Source: Channallabes apus (taxonomy: Eukaryota; Chordata; Actinopteri; Siluriformes; Clariidae). From it: a stretch of 64,000 nt of DNA. The DNA lies in the NCBI GenBank assembly GCA_030522415.1, contig CM060124.1, positions 26,615,954 through 26,679,953 on the forward strand, written 5' to 3'. How positions within the stretch are numbered: the stretch's first letter is position 1; every line of letters starts with the position of its first letter. Of this stretch, positions 1-9,569 are shown piece by piece. A model generated the notes under the pieces. It did no database searches and was not told the origin of the DNA. It saw nothing but the letters and a program-made list of their open reading frames with translations. The position numbers were made by a program, and so were the translations under genes.

Positions 1-310
1 ACCTAGGTGACACACAACCTTATTCAAAGGTCAGCCTCATCCCATTTATCATATCCTGCACTCCCCTAGTGCCCTAGCTCCTTTACATGCAGTAGGCTGC
101 TCACTCCGGGGAGGTCAGTGATTTAGTGCATGGATAATACTGCAGAATATAAAGGCGATACTGTACAGTCAGTGTATTTTGCACTCAGACGTAAACAGGC
201 AGTAAAGGGGAGGAGCCAGTGAAGATTAGTTCGGTAGTACATATGCTGGATAGTGATGGATTTGGATTGTTAATACGACGCATAAATAGTAATAAACTGG
301 ATAGATAGAA
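1..310. other. unique noncoding sequence
   Basis: I see no open frame, repeat family or RNA gene in this stretch. Confidence 0.5.
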
Positions 311-1375
311 AAAAAATGCTTTGTTTTTGTTATTTCCCTCTGTTTATCTTTCTTTATTCCATTCTTTCCATTTTTAATCTAATGGATTTCTTTATTATTT
401 TTTGTTTGTTTTTCATTTTTCGGATTATTTTCTTTTTCTTTTTCTTCTAATTATATTTATTGTTGTCTTCAGTCTCCACTCCATTAATTTCTCCATTTTA
501 ATGCTTTCTTTTTCATGCTTTGAGCCGCTGATTTTCTTTCTTTCCAATTTCTTTCTTTTTCATGCTTCTTAATAATTGATTCTTTCTCCTGCCCTCTAGC
601 CCTGCCCCATTGTTTTCCCAATTTTAATGATTTCTTTTTGGTTCTTTGATGCACTCTTTCATTCTTCTTCTTTTTCAGATTTTTTTTTCTTTCGTGTCTT
701 TCTTTCTTTCTTAACTTATTTATTATTTATTCTTATTTTTGGTTATTTTTTAAAATTTAATTCCTTTTACTTTCTTTTTTTTTACATTATTTATTTTCTT
801 TCTTTTGTCTGCTTCTGTTCCATTCATTTCCTAATTGAAATTTTTGTGTTGTCAATTGAGGTGCTTTTTTGTCTCTGATTAATTTCTCAAATTTTTTTTT
901 CATGTTTGCATTTTTGATTGATTTTATTGTTATCCATTTTTTTCTTTTTCCTTTGTTCTGCCTCTATTTAATCAATTTCTTAATTTTTCTGCTGTCTTAC
1001 TGTACTTTTATTGGCCTCTAAGGCACTTTTTTTCTGATTTTCTATGTATTTTCCACCTTTGCTTCTTGCTTCTTTTTAGTTAATTTATTCATATTTTTCC
1101 TTTGTTTATCTTATTATTTTTCCTCTTTTTATTCTTTTCCTTTCTTCTGCCTCTGCCTCTAACTTTCTACATGCTTTTTTTTTTTTTTTTTTTTTTTACC
1201 GTTTTCTGATTAATTTCTAATTTTTTATTGTTTACCTTATTATCTTTACTTAATTTCTTTCTTTCTTCTTTTATTCATACTTTATTTCTTTCTTAATTTT
1301 AGTTCAGATACTCATATACTGTACTTCCTTCCATTCTAAGTTCTTTCTTTTATCCTTCTTTCATTTGCAGCTGCT
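311..1375 (+). repeat. polypyrimidine (T/C-rich) low-complexity tract
   Basis: About 1 kb of TTTCTT-like sequence on the + strand, including a run of roughly 20 T near 1175-1197. The 83-residue open frame inside it is made almost only of Phe, Leu, Ser and Ile, as expected of T-rich DNA, so I do not call it a gene. Confidence 0.85.
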
Positions 1376-2030
1376 CTCAGTATGTCGGGGATGTACAACC
1401 CTTCCAGTTTATCAGCAGTAAATTCATCTCTTGCTATGTGTTTTGCATTTACTTCGAAACAAATTTTACTTTTTACTTTTTTTTGAATGATTGCATCAGC
1501 AGCAGAAAATCATCTGTCAAATGAAAGCAGTGTGTGTAAAGACTTGGATCTTCCTGACTGAACGGTATTCAGCCTAAACCCGCTGCGTTGTTGTGTTACA
1601 GCGGGTGAACATTGACTCTGAGTGCTGCTCTTTAGTTCCTGCTTGGAGCTGATGGACTGTTTGTTTCCTATCACCAGTTTGCCAATACGGGTTTACACAC
1701 AAACACACACATGCAGAGACAGCTCTCGTTAACAGTCAGCAGTTTGTTTCCATTGTTGATGTTAATTAAACACTATTGTTTTTATTTAACTTCTGTTTAA
1801 TTTATATGATAAACAAGTGTCGAAATGAAGTGTACATAAACAGAACACGTAAACAATGTTCAACAGAATGTTTAGTTAAGAATCTTTTCTTTTTTAAGAT
1901 CCTCAGCAACTGATTGGTTCATTTTAGTTGAGGATCCGCCCACTTAATCACCTAGCATTCAATAGGATATCCAGAGTGTCATATGTCAAAGCTGTCAGAG
2001 GGATCTAACGTTGGCTGAACCGAAATCGGG
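1376..2030. other. noncoding, nothing recognised
   Basis: Ordinary AT-rich sequence with a short CA-rich patch near 1698-1712. No exon or element was recognised. Confidence 0.4.
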
Positions 2031-2460
2031 ACATGGCCTTCTCTGACGTAGTAACACTAAATAATTAACTTATGGAATTGGGACAGAGCCTTAAAATGGC
2101 CACAGTCATCATAAAACACTGAGTAGTCATAAAGAATGAGTTAGGATGAGCCGCAAAAGGCCAACTTTCCTGTAAGAACACTAACTAATTACAAACGATA
2201 TGGGATGGAGTATTATGGGATGCAGTTTTAAAACGGCCGCAGGTCTAGTAAAACGTAAAGTAGCCATAACCGGATGAAAGAGTGCCTATGGATAAGCTGT
2301 AATAATTTGGGAAAGGACCAACATTTTAGTATGAACACAAACTAGGGGAATAGGAGTGTATTAAGTGTTTATGGAGTCTTGTGTTTGGGACAGAGCCTGA
2401 AAATATCACAGTTTTAATAAGTACGTAAACTAATTAACTCTATTTTGAGACAAATTCACA
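2031..2460 (+). repeat. decayed ~100-bp tandem repeat (GGGACAGAGCC family)
   Basis: Core phrases recur: GGGACAGAGCCTTAAAATGG at 2079 and GGGACAGAGCCTGAAAAT at 2388, each with spaced partners such as 'aacactaa..taatta' and 'gggatggagta'. Related phrases occur at 4419, 4463, 5289, 5399, 5499 and 15290. I read this as an old tandem repeat that has diverged and been split by insertions. Confidence 0.5.
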
Positions 2461-2600
2461 TTCAAGTTTTATTTGTCACGTACACAACCATACACAGTAT
2501 GTTACGCAATAAAATGCTTATACAACTGGCCGTGACCTAAAATGGATAAATAGAACAAAATAGAAAGATTTCACTAAAATAAAAGGGAAATTGAACTAGA
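2461..2600 (+). repeat. dispersed repeat, TTTATTTGTCAC type
   Basis: The block with ATTTGTCAC, ACACAGTATG and AAATGCTTATAC recurs at 48442-48560 in the same orientation. A reverse-oriented relative lies at 17070-17125. This is probably an end fragment of a common fish retroposon. I cannot name the family. Confidence 0.55.
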
Positions 2601-2664
2601 AGAATAATTAAAAATAAAGATTTTCTAAATAAAAAAAAAAATAATAATAATACATACATACATA

Positions 2665-4038
2665 CAGGTCCTTCTCAAAAAATTAGCATATTATGATGAA
2701 GTTCATTATTTAATGTAATGTACTGATAAACATTAGACTTTCATATATTTTAGATTCATTACACACAACTGAAGTAGTTCAAGCCTTTTATTGTTTTAAT
2801 ATTGATGATTGTGGCATACAGCTCATGAAAACCCAAAATCCCTATCTCAAAAAATTAGCATATCATGAAAAGGTTCTCTAAACGAGCTATTAACCTAATC
2901 ATCTGAATCAACTAATTAACTCTAAACACCTGCAAAAGATTCCTGAGGCTTTTAAAAACTCCCAGCCTGGTTCATTACTCAAAACCGCAATCATGGGTAA
3001 GACTGCCGACCTGACTGCTGTTCAGAAGGCCATCATTGACACCCTCAAGCAAGAGGGTAAGACACAGAAAGACATTTCTGAACGAATAGGCTGTTCCCAG
3101 AGTGCTGTATCAAGGCACCTCAGTGGGAAGTCTGTGGGAAGGAAAAAGTGTGGCAGAAAACGCTGCACAACGAGAAGAGGTGACCGGGCCCTGAGGAAGA
3201 TTGTGGAGAAGGACCGATTCCAGACCTTGGGGGACCTGCGGAAGCAGTGGACTGAGTCTGGAGTAGAAACATCCAGAGCCACCGTGTACAGGCGTGTGCA
3301 GGAAATGGGCTACAGGTTGCAAATTTTGCATGTCATTCGGAAATCAAGGTGCCAGAGTCTGGAGGAAGACTGGGGAGAGGGAAATGCCAAAATGCCTGAA
3401 GTCCAGTGTCAAGTACCCACAGTCAGTGATGGTCTGGGGTGCCATGTCAGCTGCTGGTGTTGGTCCACTATGTTTTATCAAGGGCAGGGTCAATGCAGCT
3501 AGCTATCAGGAGATTTTGGAGCACGTCATGCTTCCATCTGCTGAAAAGCTTTATGGAGATGAAGATTTCATTTTTCAGCACGACCTGGCACCTGCTCACA
3601 GTGCCAAAACCACTGGTAAATGGTTTACTGACCATGGTATTACTGTGCTCAATTGGCCTGCCAACTCTCCTGACCTGAACCCCATAGAGAATCTGTGGGA
3701 TATTGTGAAGAGAAAGTTGAGAGACACAAGACACAAGAATCTGCAAAAGGATTCCCGACCAAGTATTGAGTGCAGAACTGAACATAATTATTTGAAGTTT
3801 TGTTTTGTATTAAAAACACTTTTCTTTTATTGGTCGGATGAAATATGCAAATTTTTTTAGATTTTTTGAGGTTTTCATGAGCTGTATGCCACAATCATCA
3901 ATATTAAAACAATAAAAGGCTTGAACTACTTCAGTTGTGTGTAATGAATCTAAAATATATGAAAGTCTAATGTTTATCAGTACATTACAGAAAATAATGA
4001 ACTTTATCACAATATGCTAATTTTTTGAGAAGGACCTG
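2665..4038 (+). mobile_element. Tc1-like transposon, internally deleted (copy 1)
   Basis: The ends are inverted: CAGGTCCTTCTCAAAAAATT at 2665 and its complement ending at 4038. TA dinucleotides flank both ends (2663-2664, 4039-4040). An inner repeat of the end motif near 2835-2875 gives the IR/DR layout known in some fish Tc1 elements. The host site is a (CATA)n microsatellite, visible on both sides. The copy at 51742-53120 is almost identical. Length is 1374 bp, shorter than the usual ~1.6 kb, because coding sequence is missing. Confidence 0.95.
2993..3825 (+). pseudogene. Tc1 transposase, broken by shared internal deletions
   Basis: The ATG at 2993 opens an N-terminal paired-like helix-turn-helix domain (QKDISERIGCSQSAVSRHL). 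Around 3310-3325 the frame jumps to that of the 3294-3860 reading frame. The jump falls where the family should carry the block with the first catalytic Asp (the 'SDES' motif), and that block is absent. The second Asp (QHDLAPAHS) and the Glu (SPDLNPIENLW) of the DD34E triad remain. The tail is also shortened: the segment between KLRD and the final Lys-Tyr is lost. A 2-bp insertion relative to the second copy puts the last codons out of frame. It cannot encode an active transposase. Confidence 0.9.
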
Positions 4039-4806
4039 TACATACGTATATACATACATACATACATAAATTTATGAAATAGGTAAAATATATTGGGATG
4101 GAATAGAATGGGCAAAGTTTAATTGTAAATTGAGAAGTGCAAAAAATTTATATATAGAAGGGTAAAGATATGGCCTGTGGGTATGACAGCAGCAGTATGA
4201 GTGAAACATGCAATATGAAATGAAATGGTTTGGGAGGAAGCCTTTGATGTCAGAACAGAAATTGTACTTGTGATAGGGTTCTAGCCTGAATCAACTACAT
4301 GAGCAGTAGGTAGTAATGTTTGGTATAGTGCTTTAATCGAGGTTATTTTATTAAGCCATTATTTAGGCGAAAATAAATATATTGTTCTAGAAAGTAGGGA
4401 TTCATTCCAATTTGGTACAGAGCCATAAAATGGTCAACATTTAAGATTAAGTGTAAAGACGGAGCCTTAAACCGTTGATGCTAGCTAGCAATCAATTCCA
4501 GCGTTAGGCTAATAAACATGGAGGAACAGGTTTATTTATGTAATTGGAAAAGTTGAGAAGGGAAAGAAGGAAAAACAAAAACCCAGAAAATTCTCTTGAC
4601 ACACATTAACTACTTTTCTCAGGATTTATGTTCACAAACACAAACACACACACAGACATTTGGATTTAGCGCTTACACCGGATGAGGCATTAGCTGTCCT
4701 AGCCAGCGCTAATCATTTCTCTGACAAATTTAGCAAAAATAACTGACATTAATTTGATAAATGAGGCTGTCAGGGTAGAGCAGCATCTGCCTGAGCGTAC
4801 GCTAAA
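4039..4806. other. noncoding, includes decayed GACAGAGCC repeat
   Basis: The (CATA)n remainder lies next to the Tc1 element. A related phrase of the 2-kb tandem repeat appears near 4415-4480 (ACAGAGCCATAAAATGG). No gene was recognised. Confidence 0.4.

Positions 4807-4862
<56 letters not shown>
4807..4862 (+). repeat. (CA)n microsatellite
   Basis: About 27 uninterrupted CA units. Confidence 0.97.
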
Positions 4863-4864
<2 letters not shown>

Positions 4865-5700
4865 TAATGAACATTTAATTTTTACCTGTTGATGAATTGG
4901 GCCAGTAAATTTGAGGTAAATAACCATCCAGATACACAACCACGCTCTCCTGACATTTTCAAATCCATGTTGACACTTTACCCAGAATATTTCACACACA
5001 CACGCACAAAAAAATGCATGCTAATATTTTCACTAGCGATCTAATTAGCATGTGATTGTACACTGTACAGATATTGAATGTTAAAAATAATAAATTGGCT
5101 TGAAAAGCAGATGGTTTGAGACTCTTCACTGATCCTTCCAGTGGTATATCTAGATGCTAATCACAATGTTGTATACAAGATTAGTATGATATTTGTTGAA
5201 ACGTTTGCTAACTAGTGATGGAGTACACTGGGATGTGATCTGGAACTATATTGTAGTACACTTGGTAGAAATAGACTCTATTATTTTTCACAGAGCCTTA
5301 CATTGATTAGTCAAGTCAAACATTCTAGCAACGCTATGTAGTTATAAGTTCTAGCATTGGGAATAAGGCCTTAAACTAGACTTAAATTTTTTGTTAATTG
5401 GGACGGGGCCATATAAAAGGCTACAACATCATGACATCATGCAAGAACGCTAACTCGGGAGCATTTGGGTAAGAACTCGAATCGAAGTAAACTAGCGATT
5501 GTGACAGAGCCATTTTTTCCCTGAATGTCTATATAAAATAAAGCGCACTTGGTAGTGCACTCAGCAGTGGTGTGTTAATTAGTGGACGCTTCGTTAAGCT
5601 TCAGGCTAAATGAGGCGCATGTTAATGAGGCTTATCAGCATCACACAGCTGCTCTTCTAAAGCCATTTATATCAATCTGTTTTTAATGGCTAATTGCTGA
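4863..5700. other. noncoding, further GACAGAGCC-type repeat
   Basis: From about 5200 to 5530 the sequence again shows the decayed tandem repeat (CACAGAGCCTTACATT, GGGACGGGGCCATATAAAAG, GTGACAGAGCCAT). No coding exon was seen. Confidence 0.4.
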
Positions 5701-5703
5701 CCG

Positions 5704-5732
5704 TGTGTGTGTATGTGTGTGTGTGTGTGTTT
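5704..5732 (+). repeat. (TG)n microsatellite
   Basis: TG repeat with one TA interruption. Confidence 0.9.
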
Positions 5733-6440
5733 ATTGTCTTTTTCATTTTTAAATTTTACTCCCTGGTGTTACTCCTTTCCATCTAATCAGGAAGTGGCGC
5801 CTGGGATGGGACCAAACGGGATCGATCATTTTGGAAAATATTTCCCTCGCAGCTCATCAGGCTAATGCTAACAATATATCCAAGTTATCCAAGTGTATTT
5901 TATTTTTTAAACTCTATAAACAGTAGGAACCATTGGATCTCAGTACCTTATGAGAGTACTGAATTCCTGTCAGTTTCTGATGTTAGCAAACCACTAAGTC
6001 AGATTAAGACCTTGATTTAATACGTTAAAATAGTGAAAACTAAGCTCCTTGCTTTGAGGTATGAAGTCCGCAACCTCAGCTTTGACCTCCCTGACCTCCT
6101 ACTAGAAGCTCCTCAGCACAGTTTAACTATAGTCTAGAACTCAATGTCAGATCATTGAAGAATTTGCGATTGATCTCTGAGGAGTCTCACTATATCCTTT
6201 TAAATCTAGAAGCAGGAAGCCCTGCACTAAACCTGTTAAACTCCATCTCTTTGTAGTGTGCACTGTTCAGATCCCCCACCCCTCCCACCGCAGGGCATCT
6301 CTTCAGATTTACAGAACCTGAACAGAGCTCTTTAAAATCCCCTGTGACTCTTCATCTCCTCATGCTACAGGACCAGTGGCTCGTGTGGACTCCACGGGTC
6401 GCTGCCTTCAAGTTCATCAGTGACTCCACAGTGATGGAAT
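5733..6440. other. noncoding, nothing recognised
   Basis: Mixed-composition sequence without open frames or known repeats. Confidence 0.4.
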
Positions 6441-6672
6441 GTTTAAGCTAACCCACAAGCTAGAGTTGTAGTAGTTAAAACATGCCAAGCAGCAAACTAG
6501 CGCTATCGTAAACAGGTTAAATAGACATATTGAACATATTGAATAGCAACCTAAATATTAAGAAACCTTAAATAGACTAAACACAAAATAGCATTATAAG
6601 AAACAAGCTAAACGGCACACTAGCGATATTGTAAACAGGGTAAACAGATAGCTAGCATTGTAAAAATTATAC

Positions 6673-6866
6673 ATTTACATTCACGCATTTGGCAGACGCT
6701 CTTATCCAGAGCGACTTACATTTTTATCTCATTACATATCTGAGAAGTTGAGGGTTAAGGGCCTTGCTCAAGGGCCCAACAGTGGGAACCTGGTGGTTGT
6801 GGGGTTTGAACCTGGGATCTTCCGAACCGTAGTCCAATGCCTTAACCACTGAGCTACCCCTGTGAC
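6673..6866 (-). mobile_element. tRNA-derived SINE
   Basis: Read on the minus strand, the head has an A box (TAGCTCAGTGGTTAAGGC) and a B box (GGTTCAAACCCC), i.e. an RNA polymerase III promoter from a tRNA. It is followed by a conserved body (GGGCCCTTGAGCAAGGCCC) and the tail TAAGTCGCTCTGGATAAGAG found in many fish SINEs. The 6-bp TTATAC on both sides (6667 and 6867) may be a target duplication. A second copy lies at 45353-45524 and a decayed one at 42154-42325. Confidence 0.85.
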
Positions 6867-7540
6867 TTATACTAAATAGCAACCTAACATTAAGATACAA
6901 AATATTTAAAGAGAAGACAAGCATTATAACTAAAGAAAAAAAAGCAATCTAGTGTTACAGTAAACAATTTTAACAGAAAACTAGTCCAATGTATTATAGT
7001 ATTGTATTATAGTAAACAGACATAAAAGCAACCTTTTACTTTTATACGCTACATAGCAAACTAACATTATAGTAAATAGGTTTAACAGTATTATAGTAAG
7101 CAGTCAGCAGCATTATAGTGAACAGACTGGTCAGCAAACTAAAACTATAATAAACTGACTCAATAGCAATCTATACAACAAACTAGCTTCATAATAAACT
7201 GGCATAAAAGCAAGATTTTGCTATAATTTATACTAAACATGTCAGTCAACAAACTAGCATTAAAGTGAAAAGGCCAAACAGTGAACTAATGTTACAGTAA
7301 ATGGACCAAAAAGCAACTAAACAATCTAAACGATAAAATTAAGCTTACTGTAACTAAAAAGCAAACTAGTGTTATAGTAAACAGGTTTAATAGGAAGATA
7401 GCATTATAGTAACCAGGCTAGCCAGCAAACTAGCATTATAATAAACATTTATAAGAGCAAGCACGCATTATAATAAGTGCGCTAAATTGTTAAATTAGCA
7501 TTATACAGACTAAACGGCAAATTAGCATTATAGTAAACAT

Positions 7541-8136
7541 CTTCTTCTTCTTTGTCTTTCGGCTGTTCCCTTTCAGGGGTCGCCACAGCGAATCATCTGC
7601 CTCCATCTAACCCTATCCTCTGCATCCTCTTCTCTCACACCAACTAACTTCATGTCCTCTCTCACTGCATCCATAAATCTCCTCTTTGGTCTTCCTCTAG
7701 ACCTCCCGCCTGGCAGTTCCAACCTCAGCATCCTTCTACTGATATATTCACACTCTCTCCTCTGAACATGTCCAAACCAATCCAAATCTCTTCCCTTCCC
7801 TGTCACGGTCCCAACATTCAAGGTCCCTACTTTCACTCCTAAACTCTTGCCTTTCCTCTTCTCTCTCTGCTTTCGAACACGCCTTCCTCCACTCCTTCTT
7901 CGACCAACAGTAGCCCAATTTCCACCGGCACCCTGTAAGTCAACAGCACCAGTGGCGGCCGTTGTTAACCCGGGCCGCGACCGATCCGGTATGGAAATTA
8001 TATTTTTGATTCGCATCATTGATTTGGCAAATGTTTTACGTCGGATGCCCTTCCTGACACAACCCTCTGCATTTATCCAGACTTTGGACTGGCACAAGAA
8101 GACACTGGATTGCGCCCCCCCCCCCCCCATGGTTGC
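7541..8136 (-). mobile_element. internally deleted RTE-type LINE
   Basis: On the minus strand the element starts with a G-run and a GC-rich leader, passes through the start of the endonuclease, and then goes straight to the C-terminal tail of the reverse transcriptase ORF and a (GAA)n-like end. A 20-bp duplication flanks it exactly (7521-7540 and 8137-8156). The host array repeats a similar phrase, so part of that match could be coincidence. It is a non-autonomous derivative. Confidence 0.8.
7573..8130 (-). pseudogene. fused LINE ORF, endonuclease start joined to RT tail
   Basis: The 185-codon frame contains KVGTLNVGTVTGKGRDL, which resembles the first strand of an apurinic-type endonuclease. 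It runs directly into DWFGHVQRRECEYISRRM and GRSRGRPKRRFMDAVREDM, the typical extreme C terminus of RTE-like reverse transcriptases. All catalytic parts of the endonuclease and polymerase between them are missing. The join keeps the frame open, so this may be a source of a small fusion peptide. I infer it is dead and mobilised, if at all, in trans. Confidence 0.8.
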
Positions 8137-8187
8137 ATTAGCATTATAGTAAACATGCTAGTTACTGTATAATGTATTGTTATAGTT

Positions 8188-8311
8188 TGCTAGCATTATA
8201 GTAAGCAATATAAGTTTACTATAATAGGCTAAACACCAAGCGAGTATTAAAGTAAGCAGAATTCTATGAAATATTTCCATTAAGGTTCTCTATAAGCTGC
8301 GTTATGGGTCT
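8188..8311 (+). repeat. left arm of a ~1-kb-spaced inverted repeat
   Basis: The sequence 'aggctaaacaccaa..attaaagtaagcagaattctat..ttaaggttctctataag' reappears as its reverse complement at 9111-9247. By eye the arms match at about 85%, apart from a few short gaps. Confidence 0.85.
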
Positions 8312-9110
8312 GTTGCAAAGCATTATGGTCCGGAATCTCCATAAAAGCATGTGTTCAGGTTCGTGTGTCTCTTTTTCCCCCTAGTTAATGGGGTTATTGA
8401 TCATTCTGACACACTGGGATTTCTCTAACACACAGACACACGCACACACAAAGAAAACGCCGTCTGAACCTGAACGCATTTAGATTACTTCATTCCAGCC
8501 TAGACACACACAAATACAGAGAGAGGGAGAGGGAGAGAGAGTCGTCCATCAGAATATAGCGCCTTCACAAACTCCTCTGTGATAACATTTGGTATCTTAT
8601 GGAATATTTTGAACACACGCTTGCTATTCGTTCTGCCTTGCTAGCATCTGTACCATTATTCATTGTTCAATAATGAAGCAGAAACACATGCGTAAACACT
8701 CAGACACAGACACACACACTTATGCAATCACATGATCTTTGATCCCAATGCTGCATTCAATACACAAGACATTTTCCAACATGTAAGACATTTACTGTTT
8801 GAATGGGTGAAATCATGAGATTGTTGTTGCTAGGCAGCTTGACAATATGGCCGCCTAAAACACTTAACTCTCTATTGACTTGAAACGGAAAGGTCAAACA
8901 TATGTTCCCAAGGTTGCATGACCTTATGATTACTTTAGATTCCCTCACTGAATTGGAGCATAGAGGTGAAGGAATATAAAATTCAAGGAAAGAAAGTTGT
9001 TCATATAGACAACGTAAAGCCAGAGTAACCTGTTCAAGGTCTGTTCAACCGTGAAAACAGGACAGGATTATCCATAAAACTATAAATATTTACCTCAGAC
9101 ATTTACCAAA
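8312..9110. other. spacer between inverted arms, nothing recognised
   Basis: Contains CA-rich patches (8430-8450, 8706-8720) and a GAGAGG patch near 8518. No open frame of note. Confidence 0.4.
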
Positions 9111-9247
9111 AGACCCATAACGCAACTTATAGAGAACCTTAATGAAAATATTTTATAGAATTCTGCTTACTTTAATGATAGTTTGGTGTTTAGCCTGTTA
9201 TAGGAAACTTATAGTAAAATTATCTTGTTTACTATAATGATAGCAAA
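9111..9247 (-). repeat. right arm of the inverted repeat
   Basis: Reverse complement of 8188-8311, including the shared phrases 'aaagtaagcagaattctata' and 'ttaaggttctctataag'. Confidence 0.85.
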
Positions 9248-9569
9248 ACTGCCCGTTTACCTCAAATTTTACCAAACCCAACCCTGTACACAGAATCACA
9301 TAGCCACAGTGAAAAGGTCACAACATATAATCACAACATATAATGCTAGAGAATTTGGTTAGAAACGGTATCAAACACTAATATACAGTAAATATAGCAT
9401 ACTGGATAGCTGAGCGTTTGAGGCTAGCAACATGAGCGGTGACATAATGATGGAATTGTATACGCTTCAGCAGTTAGACCTGAGCTGTTTAGTGCAAAAG
9501 CGAAGTGATGGTGAAAATGAGACAGAATTACCTGGAATGAATAGGGTAACCTCAGACGTGGTGCTAATA

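Larger units (their letters stand above)
6441..8260 (+). repeat. decayed AT-rich tandem array, AGCATTATAGTAAACAG motif
   Basis: The phrases 'caaactagcattatag' and 'taaacaggttaaatag' recur dozens of times at irregular 30-45 bp spacing, with substitutions. This is best read as an old minisatellite. Two elements have inserted into it: a SINE at 6673-6866 and a deleted LINE at 7541-8136. Confidence 0.75.

Noticed and set aside
627..878. 83-residue open frame rich in Phe/Leu, looking like membrane segments
   Set aside because: Lies in a T-rich low-complexity tract that yields Phe/Leu/Ser codons by composition alone.
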